Assembly (NCBI GenBank): GCA_020201445.1
Contig: JAIVGU010000003.1
Span: 1-15,913 of the forward strand
Source of the DNA: Halobacteriales archaeon
Lineage (GTDB): Archaea > Thermoplasmatota > E2 > JACPAO01 > JAHFTW01
Length of the DNA: 15,913 bases
Direction: 5' to 3'
A program made the translations under genes and the position numbers. Shown here piece by piece: positions 1 to 7,370 of this stretch (position 1 is the first letter of the stretch; every line of letters begins with the position of its first letter). The notes beneath the pieces were generated by a model. The model saw only the letters and a list, made by a program, of their open reading frames with translations. It was not told the DNA's origin and did no database searches.

Positions 1-629
1 AACTTGGACAGCACCTCGGGCTCGACGGCGTCGGTGACGTAGACCGACTTGCCGGCGCGGAAGATGAAGTTGCCCGCGTCGCTGGCGGCCTTGACGTCGA
101 TCTCCAGCAGGAGGGGGTCCGCGATGTGGACGCGGCCGGCGCTGTACGCCTTGTCCGGCGTGGCGCTGAGGTGGATCATGTTGCGGTCGCTGGGGCGCAG
201 GCCCGACTCCAGCACCAGGTCCATCTCCTCCTCGCTGACGGGGAAGTAGAGCTTGTCGACGTTGGCCTCGGGCAGGTCGTCCAGGTTGACGTTGACGCTG
301 TGGGCGTAGGTGGCGCGCACCATGCCGCCGTCGATCTGGTAGCGGCCCTTCTCGTCGGTCTCGACGAGGGCGACGATGTGCTCGCGGCGCAGCCAGCGGC
401 GGTAGTTGTCGCGGCTGTCCCGGATGGCGTTGGAGAACTCCTCCAGGTCGACCCAGCCGCGGCCGTCCATCGTGAGGTTGAACCTCTCGGGGAAGTGGCG
501 CAGGATGCCGGCCATCATGCGGCCGACGCGGTCGATCTCGAAGTCCTTCATCAGGAAGCGGCCGGTCTCGTCGCAGAGGGGGCAGCTCTCTCCGCGGTAG
601 TACCCATGGGTGCGGCATTGTGCGAGCAT
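1..629 (-). CDS. kptA: RNA 2'-phosphotransferase KptA/Tpt1, archaeal type (3' end cut by window edge)
   Basis: KptA/Tpt1 enzymes move an internal RNA 2'-phosphate to NAD+, giving ADP-ribose 1'',2''-cyclic phosphate. The reading frame gives about 209 residues before the window ends. Residues 5-19 form a zinc knuckle (C5, H8, C16, C19, in CRTHGYYRGESCPLC), typical of archaeal members. The catalytic R-H pair lies in GILRHFPERF (R44, H45). The later conserved residues are R105 and H110 in VRATYAHS and R166 in AGRVHI. The usual LYHGT motif reads LYFPV; I recall a similar change in other archaeal KptAs. The ATG at 629 is the first in-frame ATG before the zinc knuckle and lies 5 nt past the tRNA-Cys. 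No Shine-Dalgarno sequence fits between them, so the mRNA is probably leaderless or released by tRNA processing. Its role in archaea is unclear, because archaeal tRNA splicing is not known to leave a 2'-phosphate. The family call is firm; the C-terminus is not seen. Confidence 0.93.
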   Translation of the reverse strand, partial: MLAQCRTHGYYRGESCPLCDETGRFLMKDFEIDRVGRMMAGILRHFPERFNLTMDGRGWVDLEEFSNAIRDSRDNYRRWLRREHIVALVETDEKGRYQIDGGMVRATYAHSVNVNLDDLPEANVDKLYFPVSEEEMDLVLESGLRPSDRNMIHLSATPDKAYSAGRVHIADPLLLEIDVKAASDAGNFIFRAGKSVYVTDAVEPEVLSK

Positions 630-634
630 GGCAG

Positions 635-706
635 AGGGGAGAGAGGGATTCGAACCCCCGTAAACGAGATCTGCAGTCTCGCGCATAGCCGCTTTGCTAT
701 CTCCCC
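635..706 (-). tRNA. tRNA-Cys (anticodon GCA)
   Basis: The 72-nt cloverleaf was read by eye on the minus strand. The 7-bp acceptor stem is GGGGAGA/TCTCCCC. The D arm has a GG in its loop and a weak 3-bp stem. The 5-bp anticodon stem CGAGA/TCTCG encloses loop CTGCAGA, giving anticodon GCA. The variable loop has 5 nt, and the T arm contains TTCGAAT. The discriminator base is U, the identity base expected for tRNA-Cys. CCA is not encoded and no intron is present. It lies 5 nt upstream of kptA on the same strand. Confidence 0.95.
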
Positions 707-787
707 GGTTCCGGGACCGGTGCCAGGGCGGTAGAGCTTCCCGGGGGAAGTTGCCGGTCCCTTGACGGCGCCGCCGAGGCAGGGGGG

Positions 788-795
788 ATTTTTAA
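788..795 (-). promoter_or_regulatory. Possible archaeal TATA box for tRNA-Cys/kptA
   Basis: The minus-strand sequence TTAAAAAT stands out as an A/T island in very GC-rich DNA between the lipoprotein gene and the tRNA. A start site about 25 nt downstream would give a 5' leader of roughly 60 nt before the tRNA, which RNase P would remove. No clear BRE was identified. This is inferred from composition and position only. Confidence 0.45.
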
Positions 796-814
796 CCCGT
801 CGCCGGGGGAGAGC

Positions 815-828
815 GGGGGGTTTCCCCC
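815..828 (-). terminator. Short G/C hairpin downstream of the 848-1810 lipoprotein gene
   Basis: Five to six G residues, TTT, then five C residues form a tight hairpin 20 nt past the lipoprotein stop. No T-tract follows on the minus strand, so it is only a candidate terminator or mRNA 3'-end structure. Confidence 0.3.
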
Positions 829-847
829 ATGCCAGGCGCCGCTAGCG

Positions 848-1810
848 CTACGCCGGCTTGAGCGTGGAGTAGCCCTCGACCGGCTGGTCCGGCTTGCCGA
901 TGAAGATGCTCTGCACGAAGCGGGCCTGGATGCCGAACGCCGCGCCGACGCCGCAGCAGATGGGGCGGATGGGGTTGCCGGTGACCGGGTTGGTCTGGTT
1001 GGCGTCGTCGAACGGCTTCTCGGCGGCGCCCAGCTCCTCCTTGAAGTCGCCCTGGTAGAACACGATGGTCTGGAACTGCTTCTCGCCGGTCCAGGGCACG
1101 TTGTTGTGCTGCTCGTCGCTTTCGGTGTTCTTGACGCCGAACTGGTTGACGACCCGGACGTAGCGCCCGTTCGTGGCCGACTGGACGGCGTAGCGCTCCC
1201 CGCCCGCCGAGCTGTCGTCATCCTCGCGCACCTGCAGGACCCAGTTGCCCTCCTGGTTGAACAGCACCTCGTTGACCATGTAGGTGATGTTGGTGAGGCC
1301 GGTGACGTTGGAGGTGAAGCCGGCGCGGTAGGAGTCGCCGGAGAGGTCGACGAGGCAGTTGGCGACCACGCTGTTGGCCACGAAGTCGGCGGCGCACGGG
1401 ATGAAGGCGCTGAACTCCTTGGTCACGATGCGCGAGCCCCCGTTGAACAGGCGGTCGGCCTGCACCTCGGCGTCGGCGTACTGCCCGGCCACGACCTGCA
1501 CGGTCTTGGGGGCGGCGGCGTGCCCCTCGGCCTGCACCTTGAGGATGTAGGCGCCGGGCTCGAGGCCGGTGAAGGCGAACTGGCCCTCGCCGTCGGAGGT
1601 GGCAGTGAGGCCGGCCTTCTCGATGAGGACGAGCGCGTCGGGGACGGGCCGGTAGACGTCGTCGATGACCAGGCCGGCGATGGCCCCCTTGTCGGGCGCG
1701 AGCGGAGGCAGCTCGCCGCCCCCTCCCGCCCCCGTCGACGCGACCTTCCCGCCGCACCCGGCGAGGCTGGTGGCCAGGACGAGCGCCGCGACCGCGAGGA
1801 CGCCCTTCAC
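848..1810 (-). CDS. Lipoprotein with carboxypeptidase-regulatory/PEGA-like domain, function unknown
   Basis: The 320-residue exported protein starts with a lipoprotein signal: a hydrophobic stretch ending in lipobox LAGC, with lipidated Cys at position 19. A Gly-rich linker follows. Residues of about 40-115 form a small beta-sandwich of the carboxypeptidase-regulatory or PEGA type (GAIAGLVIDD, then SDGEGQFAFTGLEPGAYILKV). The remaining 200 residues are not recognised. They are rich in aromatic and polar residues and contain Cys in IPCAAD, ANCLVD and PICCG that could form disulfides. The GTG start is set by a 4-bp GTGA overlap with the upstream stop and by GGAGGG 7 nt upstream. The gene is therefore translationally coupled to the 1807-3174 surface protein. 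A shared role at the surface is inferred; no enzymatic motif is visible. Confidence 0.82.
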   Translation of the reverse strand: MKGVLAVAALVLATSLAGCGGKVASTGAGGGGELPPLAPDKGAIAGLVIDDVYRPVPDALVLIEKAGLTATSDGEGQFAFTGLEPGAYILKVQAEGHAAAPKTVQVVAGQYADAEVQADRLFNGGSRIVTKEFSAFIPCAADFVANSVVANCLVDLSGDSYRAGFTSNVTGLTNITYMVNEVLFNQEGNWVLQVREDDDSSAGGERYAVQSATNGRYVRVVNQFGVKNTESDEQHNNVPWTGEKQFQTIVFYQGDFKEELGAAEKPFDDANQTNPVTGNPIRPICCGVGAAFGIQARFVQSIFIGKPDQPVEGYSTLKPA

Positions 1811-3174
1811 TTGGCATCCCTCCGGCGCAGCAGGGCGACCCCGAGCAGGACGGCGCCCGCGGCGAGGCCCGCGGCGGGGGACTTTTTCGCGGCGGGGTCG
1901 TCGAGCGGGGCGACCACCTTGTGGTCCTGGTCGACGCCGAACGCCTTCTTCCCCTCGACGGTGAAGCTGGCGTCGCCGGCGGCCTTGGCGAGGCCGGAGA
2001 GGTTGGGGACGCTGAGGTGGATGGCATAGGTGCCGTCCTGGGCGCCCTCCTCGCGGAACCGCCACAGGTAGGTGACCTCGGCGCACTTGTCGTGCAGGCC
2101 GTGGTTGTGCGCGTTCTGGCTCGTCACCACCGGCAGGGAGACCGGCTTGGTCGGCCCGTTGACCGAGACGGTGACGTTGCGGACGTCGAGGTCGTAGGTG
2201 CCCCACGGCGAGTTGAGGCAGGTGTGGATGAGCAGGATGCCCGCCGCCACCTCGGGGTGGATGTACTCGATGTAGACCGGGTTCAGGACGGCCATCTCGA
2301 GGCGCGGGTGGTGCTGCGCGTCGGAGACCAGGCGCAGGAAGCCCTCGGAGTACTGGCGGTCCTGGTCGGCGCTGCCGGTGGGGTTCTGGAACCAGTCGAT
2401 GCGGATGTTGTAGGCGTCCGCCTTGGGGATCTTGTCCGCCTTGATGTCCAGCTCGACCGGGAACTCGACCGTGCCGTTGGCATCGGCGGTGAGGATGGGC
2501 AGGTTGTCAGGCGCGGTGGTTCCAGGGGGAATAGCGCCGTTGGCAGAGGAGTCGCACGCCGGCACCACGATGGGGTCGGGGGCGGGGGAGCCGGGCGAGA
2601 GGTTGAGCTGCGACAGGCAGACGCCGAGGTTGACGACGTGCGCGGACAGCTTGCCCTCCATGATGACCGGCGTGGCGTCCAGCTCGGCGCCGCCGCCCAC
2701 GCTGTTGCCCTCGCGCATCGTGACGGCGAAGGTGAAGCTGGGCAGCGCGTTCGGGACGATGGTGGTGCCCAGGAAGTCGCGTACGTTGAGGAAGAGGTGC
2801 GCCACTGGCTGCACGGCCTTGTCCAGCAGGACGTCGCGGGCGATGCCGCGCTCGGGGTGGAAGCGGGGCTGGCCGTTCTCGATGAAGTCGTACTCCACCG
2901 GCCCCGACGTGGCGTAGCCGCGGATGGAGTTGAACGCGAAGCCCTGGCTCGCGACGCTGGGGAAGTTGGTGCCGCCGACCTTGAAGAAGTCGACGTTGGG
3001 CGCCTGGGTGTTGATGGGGAAGAGGTTGAAGGTGTCGAAGATGTGGAAGTAGAGCGTCGTCGGGGTGGACGCGTTGGGGTTCTTGACCTGGGCCTGCGCC
3101 GGCCCGGCGAGGGTGACGGCGAGGAGGGCGCAGAGAGCGAGCGTCCGGAAGGACATGGGGTGCCGGAAGGACAT
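1807..3174 (-). CDS. Exported surface protein with C-terminal membrane anchor, function unknown
   Basis: The protein has 455 residues. It starts with a signal peptide (MSFRHPMSFR, then a hydrophobic core ending in AQA near residue 28). A long beta-rich ectodomain without a recognised catalytic motif follows. It ends in one hydrophobic helix of about 16 residues (AAGLAAGAVLLGVALL) and a basic tail RRRDAK, the layout of sortase-like archaeal C-terminal anchors. Cys in GVCLSQ, VPACDS, HTCLNS and DKCAEV, and a His-rich patch (NAHNHGLHDKC), could serve disulfides or metal binding. The start at 3174 is favoured because CTTTATCG is centred about 28 nt upstream, fitting a leaderless transcript. ATG 3156 is possible: an 18-bp duplication has copied the start. 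ATG 3210 would put 12 extra residues before the signal. The stop overlaps the next gene by 4 bp. Confidence 0.82.
   Translation of the reverse strand: MSFRHPMSFRTLALCALLAVTLAGPAQAQVKNPNASTPTTLYFHIFDTFNLFPINTQAPNVDFFKVGGTNFPSVASQGFAFNSIRGYATSGPVEYDFIENGQPRFHPERGIARDVLLDKAVQPVAHLFLNVRDFLGTTIVPNALPSFTFAVTMREGNSVGGGAELDATPVIMEGKLSAHVVNLGVCLSQLNLSPGSPAPDPIVVPACDSSANGAIPPGTTAPDNLPILTADANGTVEFPVELDIKADKIPKADAYNIRIDWFQNPTGSADQDRQYSEGFLRLVSDAQHHPRLEMAVLNPVYIEYIHPEVAAGILLIHTCLNSPWGTYDLDVRNVTVSVNGPTKPVSLPVVTSQNAHNHGLHDKCAEVTYLWRFREEGAQDGTYAIHLSVPNLSGLAKAAGDASFTVEGKKAFGVDQDHKVVAPLDDPAAKKSPAAGLAAGAVLLGVALLRRRDAK
1818..1823 (-). promoter_or_regulatory. Shine-Dalgarno GGAGGG of the 848-1810 lipoprotein gene
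   Basis: GGAGGG lies inside the end of the preceding gene, 7 nt before the GTG start. It decides that start and contrasts with the apparently leaderless first genes of this window. Confidence 0.7.
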
Positions 3175-3180
3175 GGGGTG
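3145..3180. repeat. Perfect 18-bp tandem duplication at a start codon
   Basis: The unit CCGGAAGGACATGGGGTG (plus strand) occurs at 3145-3162 and again at 3163-3180 without a mismatch. On the coding strand it repeats the start codon and the next codons, so the protein begins MSFRHPMSFR. The length is 6 codons, so the frame is kept. Confidence 0.95.
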
Positions 3181-3198
3181 GCAAGGCCCCTGGCGAGG

Positions 3199-3206
3199 CG
3201 ATAAAG
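3199..3206 (-). promoter_or_regulatory. Probable TATA box of the 1807-3174 gene
   Basis: The minus-strand sequence CTTTATCG is centred about 28 nt upstream of ATG 3174. No Shine-Dalgarno sequence precedes that ATG. The spacing fits an archaeal TATA box driving a leaderless mRNA. It lies in the 59-bp gap after the 3234-4103 gene. Confidence 0.5.
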
Positions 3207-3233
3207 TCATCGGACGCTTCGTTGCAGAATCGG

Positions 3234-4103
3234 TTAGCCTGGCCCAGGGGCGTGGTAGAGCCCGAAGCTGGCCGTGCAGAGGCCGCCGATGTCCGAGGGG
3301 ATGTGGTGAAGCCGCAGCTTGACGAGCAGCGGAACGCTTTCGTCAACGGTGCCGAACTCCACGACGCTCTCGGTGTAGGGCTTGCTGGCCAGCAGGAGGA
3401 AGCCGCCGTCGCGATCGGAGGTCCCGAGGAGGAGGTCCGCGTTGCCGAGGACCGGGACCTCGCCGTGGGCGCAGGCGAAGTCGGCCATGTCGAAGGAGAG
3501 GCGCTCGCCGGGGCTGCCCGGGGCGACCGCCATGGCGTTCTGGCTCTGCAGGCGGATGGCGCCGGGGTCGAGGCGGCCGAAATCCAGGTAGCCAGCGCCG
3601 TGAGGATTCTCCGCGCTGGTGAATTGGCCGGAAGGCGCGATGACTCGGAAAGTGGTCGACTCCACGGCACTCTGCGCTCCGGTGGCGTCGGTGGCAAAGC
3701 TGTCCACCTGGTAGGTGCCGGCCTCGTCGCCTGCGGCCACGGCGTAGGTGGCAGCAAACGACAGGGTCGTGGCGTCGGCGCCGCCCGCAGCGAGCGTCGT
3801 GGCCAGGACCGCCGAGCCGCCGCTGGGACGGGTCACCTTCACCGTGACGCTCCCCACGTCTTCGTGGCCATTGTCGTCGTGCGCGGTGCCCGTCACCCGT
3901 ACCTCGTGGCCCGGGATGGAGGTGCGGGGGTTCGCCTGGAGCGCGTCGATGGCGGGGGGCAAGTTGTTGATGGTGGCGCCCGCAAGGCCCGTGCTGGCCT
4001 GCGCGAGCATGGGAATCGTGAGAGCGCCCAGCGCGCAGGAGAGGCGCAGGAAGGCGAGGAAGGCCCTTCCCAGGTGACGCGGTGCCTGCCGTCCCACATG
4101 CAT
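3234..4103 (-). CDS. Secreted Ig-like domain protein, function unknown
   Basis: The protein has 289 residues. A signal peptide covers about residues 1-36, with a basic n-region, a hydrophobic core and AQA before cleavage. Residues 46-156 look like an Ig/cadherin-like beta-sandwich: NNLPPAI, then HEVRVTGTAHDDNGHEDVGS and the late strand YQVDSFATDATG. Residues 157-289 are a second, unrecognised domain with two Cys (DFACAHGE, GGLCTASF) that may form a disulfide. There is no C-terminal anchor, so the protein is probably released or held by partners. ATG 4103 is the chosen start. A TATA-like AGATAAC 18-22 nt upstream would fit GTG 4097 slightly better as a leaderless start. An in-frame extension to ATG 4226 would push the signal peptide beyond residue 50. 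It lies 59 bp upstream of the anchored surface protein. Confidence 0.75.
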   Translation of the reverse strand: MHVGRQAPRHLGRAFLAFLRLSCALGALTIPMLAQASTGLAGATINNLPPAIDALQANPRTSIPGHEVRVTGTAHDDNGHEDVGSVTVKVTRPSGGSAVLATTLAAGGADATTLSFAATYAVAAGDEAGTYQVDSFATDATGAQSAVESTTFRVIAPSGQFTSAENPHGAGYLDFGRLDPGAIRLQSQNAMAVAPGSPGERLSFDMADFACAHGEVPVLGNADLLLGTSDRDGGFLLLASKPYTESVVEFGTVDESVPLLVKLRLHHIPSDIGGLCTASFGLYHAPGPG

Positions 4104-4118
4104 TCCAGGAGGATGGCC

Positions 4119-4127
4119 GTTATCTAG
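4119..4127 (-). promoter_or_regulatory. Weak TATA-like box of the 3234-4103 gene
   Basis: The minus-strand sequence CTAGATAAC is centred about 20 nt upstream of ATG 4103 and 26 nt upstream of GTG 4097. It is the best A/T-rich candidate in the 198-bp gap at 4104-4301, which is less GC-rich than its surroundings. No small ORF is convincing in that gap. Confidence 0.3.
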
Positions 4128-4222
4128 GCCAAGCCGCAGAGGAGTGTCATTGGCGGCAGAGACATCCATGAGCGGTGGCGAGGAAACATGCAGCCTCAAA
4201 AGCGCTTGCCGTCCAAGTGGAA

Positions 4223-4254
4223 CCATGAATCGCTATTGAGGAGAGATTCCATGG
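4223..4254. repeat. Imperfect inverted repeat downstream of the oxidoreductase gene
   Basis: CCATGAATC at 4223-4231 pairs with GATTCCATGG at 4245-4254 apart from one extra base. It lies about 48 nt past the stop at 4302 and could mark the transcript end. The evidence is weak. Confidence 0.3.
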
Positions 4255-4301
4255 TGGGGATTTGGACGAACCAATTCCTCAAGGTCGACGCGGCAGGAAC
4301 C

Positions 4302-6412
4302 CTACCCCGACCAGCCGCCGCCCCCGCCCAGGTCGGCGGAGGTCTCGGCCACGGGAGGCGCCGGGGGGGCCGGGGGCGTCCAGTCGAGGTGGTCGAGGAC
4401 AATCTCGGCCAGGTCGCGGGCCTGCATCTTGCCCTCCTGCCCCGTGAGCGAGAGCCCGTCGGTCATCATGGTGAGGCAGAACGGGCAGGCGGTGGCGACG
4501 GTGTCGGCGCCGGTGTCGATGGCCTGCTTGGCGCGGATGACGTTGATGCGGGTCTTCTCGTCCTTGACCTCGTACCACATGTTCGCGCCGCCCGCGCCGC
4601 AGCAGAGGCCCTGCTCGCGGCTCTGCGCCATCTCCAGGACCGGGAGGCCGTTGTTGGCCTTCTTGAGGACGTTGCGGGGGGCGTCGGCGACGCCGTTGTG
4701 CCGCATGAGGTAGCAGGAGTCGTGGTAGGTGACCTGGAGCGGCTTGCCCTCCTTGAGCGGGACCCTTCCCTCCGCCAGCAGCGTCTCCAGGAGCTGCGTG
4801 TGGTGGACGACCTCCAGCTTGGCGCCGAACTCCGGGTACTCGTTCCGGAGGGTGTTGAAGCAGTGGGGATGCGGGGGTCGTAGGAGCCGGAGCAGCCGAC
4901 CCACCACAGATACTCGAACGGCTCGCTCCTGGCCGCCTTCTCCGCCGCCGTCGGCGCGAACACGCCGTCGGGGAGCTTGGCCATCCAGTTGGCGCGGTCG
5001 CTGGCGGGGAAGCCGTACGGGTTGCCGGCGTTGGTGATGTTGATGAGCAGCTTCTGCTGGTGCTCGTCGAGCCGCGACTCCATCACCAGGGCGCGGCGCA
5101 TCTGCAGGATGAGGTCGACGTGCTCGATGTCGACCGGGCAGGCGGTGACGCAGGCGCGGCACGTGGTGCAGGACCACAGCGTCGCCTCCTGCAGCGCCGA
5201 GCCCACGCCGTCGACCGTGGCGAGCTTGCGCGACTGGTGCGCCGGGCCGGTGTTGGCCTCGGCGCCCGCGTACACCATCGGCAGCGCGTGGGGGACTCCG
5301 GTGGCCGTGGCCTTCGCCGGATTGCGCGCCGCGGAGCGCTCGTCGCGGGCGTCGCGCCACATCTCGGCCTTCATGTCCTGGATGAGCTTGCGCGGCGAGA
5401 GCGGGCGGCCGGCGGCGGTGGCGGGGCACTGCGCCTCGCAGCGGCCGCAGTTGGTGCAGGCGTCGAGGCTCAGGCGGTCCTTCCAGGTGAGGTCACGGAT
5501 GGTGGCGTAGCCGACCGGCGGGATGTCGGTGGCGCCGGACTCCAGCACGGCCTGGAGGTGGAACGGCGTCGGCAGCTCCGGCCGGCTCTGCCGCGTCGGG
5601 TCGTGGAAATAGACGTTCAGGCTGCTGGTGACGATGTGCTTGAGCTTCGTCCAGGGCAGGATGGCGAGCGTCGCGGACCAGAGGAGGAAGTGGGTGTACC
5701 AGAGGAACGGGTAGACGGCGAGCAGGCGTTGCACGGGCCAGCCCTGCACGGTGAGGCCGATGGCGTTGCCGACGAACGACCACGGCGCGTAGTTGATGTG
5801 GTCCACCTTGAGCTGGTACTGCAGCCGCAGCGCCTCCAGCAGGAACCCCGTCACGCCGATGAGGAACAGGAAGGCGAGCGCCGACAGGTCGGGGTCGGCG
5901 CCGCGCAGCCAACGTGGCGCCTCCGGGTTGGCGGTCCGGTGCAGTTGCGGCGGGCGCTCCGAGTAGCGGCGCCAGATGGCGTAGCCGAGGCCGAGCAGGA
6001 ACAGCACGCCGAAGGCGTCCAGCGCCAGCTCGTAGAGCAGGTAGGGGTTGCCCTTCAGCAGCTTGGAGCCCAGGATGTGCTCGAACAGGTCGTAGTCCAC
6101 GGCGACGATGAGCGTCCCGACGAACAGCGCCACGAAGCCGAAGAAAATCCAGGAGTGCATCGTCCCCGGCCGCTTGTCCTGCATGAACTTGCGGTGGGTG
6201 GCCATCGCCTTCACGAAGCGCGCGATGCCCGCCTTCCAGTCGCCTGGCTTCCACGGCTTGCCGAGGCGCCACACCCGCACCATGTCGTAGAAGCCGTAGA
6301 GGAAGATGGCCACCGCGAGGGCGCTCAGGAGGTACATCCAGAGGGCCGTGTCCCCCGGCATCAGGTCCAGGTTGGCCCGGCAGGGGGCGTCAGGGCTCGG
6401 GATGCAGGCCAC
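4302..6412 (-). pseudogene. Membrane HdrD/EtfD-like iron-sulfur oxidoreductase, broken by an internal frame-shifting deletion
   Basis: The family passes electrons between soluble carriers (ETF, thiols) and membrane quinones. The 5' part (6412-4871, 514 codons) has about 6 membrane helices over residues 22-260. Two 4Fe-4S motifs follow: C319/C322/C325/C329-P and C415/C418/C421/C425-P. The first CCG domain then begins with VGCSGSYDPR (C507). Here the frame breaks. The 3' part (4868-4305, 188 codons, one base-frame over) resumes at PHCFNTLRNEYPEF, the end of that CCG domain. It carries an intact second CCG domain (HDSC, LCCGAGG, CPFC) and a Pro/Gly-rich tail. From memory, relatives have about 55-65 residues between these motifs, including a CTGDP segment absent here. 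The GTG at 6412 has CCTAAGG about 26 nt upstream; ATG 6361 is an alternative. Both halves keep coding character, so the lesion is recent or an assembly error. Confidence 0.85.
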
Positions 6413-6474
6413 GGGAGGCGCAGAGGGTGCATCCCCTTAGGCGTGGCGGAACGCCGCACAGCGCCACCCGGAAC

Positions 6475-6534
6475 CGCGAAAGACGCGAAGGTTCGGAAAG
6501 AGTCGCCCCGTTCCTTGGGTTCGCGTCCTTCGCG
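6475..6534. repeat. Dispersed hairpin element, copy A
   Basis: The left arm CGCGAAAGACGCGAA (6475-6489) pairs with TTCGCGTCCTTCGCG (6520-6534), 15 bp with one mismatch. An inner GGAAA...TTCC pair sits between them. The element begins 16 nt beyond the stop of the metalloprotease gene (minus strand). Copies B (7371-7431) and C (13079-13140) share the layout. Possible roles are terminator, mRNA 3' stabiliser or REP-like repeat. Confidence 0.8.
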
Positions 6535-6550
6535 CTCCGTCGGGCGCAGG

Positions 6551-7297
6551 CTACTGCAGCGCGTGGATGTCGGCCCGGTCGTTGTCGTCGAAGTCGGTGG
6601 GCGGCCCGCCGCTGCCGAACAGGGTGAAGGCGAGGCTGGACTCCACCTGGCAGTACATCACGGAGTCGCGGTTGGCGGAGTGGCCGCGGTCAGGGGCGCT
6701 GCCGCAGGTGCCAGCCTCGTGCGGGTGGACCATCGCCGCCCCGTTGTTGACGAGGCCGAGGACGTGGCCGAACTCGTGCACCAGGACGGCGCGGAAGTAG
6801 GGCGAGGCGTCGCAGCCCAGGATGGGCAGCGGCGCGGTGCAGGCGGCCTTCACGGAGTCGGAGAAGATGGCCACCAGGTGGTGCCCGTAGGTGACGCCCA
6901 GCACCTTGCGGTCGCCGCTGTCGGAGGCGGAGTGGCCGGTGAGGAACAGCAGGTGCGTCACCGCCTGCGAGCCGCCCGTCTTGAGCCCCTGGTGCTGCTC
7001 GGCGAGCGCCTGCACGTCGGCGTCGCTCCAGGCGCGGCTGCCGTCGGTGGCCAGCGTCTCGTCGGCGCGGAACTCGATGCCCTCCTTGCGCACCATGCCG
7101 TTGAGGCGGCCCTTCACGAAGTCGAGCAGGGCGCCGTCGGGCGTGGCGCCGGTGCTGTGGTCGACCTCGACGACCCAGGTCTTGTAGGAGCGGTCGGAGG
7201 CGTAGTCCTTCGGCCCCGCGTCGCCCCCGCCCACGATTCCGTCGAGGCAGCCGCCCAAGGCCAGCGGCAGGACGAGGAGGGACGCGAGGAGGCGCAC
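6551..7297 (-). CDS. Zinc metalloprotease lipoprotein (metzincin-like, HEXXH)
   Basis: This is a 248-residue predicted surface-anchored protease. The lipobox LGGC places the lipidated Cys at 17. The zinc site is HEFGHVLGLVNNG (H174, E175, H178), followed by a Met-turn-like SVMY at 212-215. Classical metzincins have a His or Asp where N184 stands, so the third ligand is probably a later His (H191, H193 or H206 in DRGHSANRD). I recall bacterial and archaeal proteases with the same spaced layout. Four Cys (153, 162, 198, 216) may stabilise the exported fold. The GTG at 7297 starts directly before the hydrophobic core. CGCTAAGT centred about 27 nt upstream is a weak TATA candidate for a leaderless mRNA. 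An upstream in-frame ATG at 7366 would add 23 residues, including a basic, Pro-rich stretch, before the signal and is unlikely. The substrate is unknown. Confidence 0.83.
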   Translation of the reverse strand: MRLLASLLVLPLALGGCLDGIVGGGDAGPKDYASDRSYKTWVVEVDHSTGATPDGALLDFVKGRLNGMVRKEGIEFRADETLATDGSRAWSDADVQALAEQHQGLKTGGSQAVTHLLFLTGHSASDSGDRKVLGVTYGHHLVAIFSDSVKAACTAPLPILGCDASPYFRAVLVHEFGHVLGLVNNGAAMVHPHEAGTCGSAPDRGHSANRDSVMYCQVESSLAFTLFGSGGPPTDFDDNDRADIHALQ

Positions 7298-7370
7298 AGG
7301 CGGGGATGGCGGGGCGTCCGACTTAGCGTTTCCGTCGCGGGATGGGTGTCTGCGTTGGCTCCGCACTCTG

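Noticed and set aside
126..734. Plus-strand open frame of about 200 codons
   Set aside because: It crosses both kptA and the tRNA-Cys on the opposite strand, and the product shows no recognisable features.
735..847. Second RNA gene between the tRNA and the lipoprotein gene
   Set aside because: Only a short G/C hairpin and an A/T box are visible. No cloverleaf or other known RNA fold was found.
1921..3204. Plus-strand open frame of about 430 codons
   Set aside because: It is antisense to the anchored surface protein, which has a clear signal peptide and anchor. The plus frame has none and is low complexity.
4104..4226. In-frame N-terminal extension of the Ig-like secreted protein to ATG 4226
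   Set aside because: It would place the signal peptide more than 50 residues into the protein. The extension is not hydrophobic, and a better start lies at 4103 or 4097.
4860..4880. Programmed ribosomal frameshift in the oxidoreductase gene
   Set aside because: No slippery run or downstream structure was recognised. The block of residues between the two CCG motifs is missing, so a deletion explains it better than recoding.
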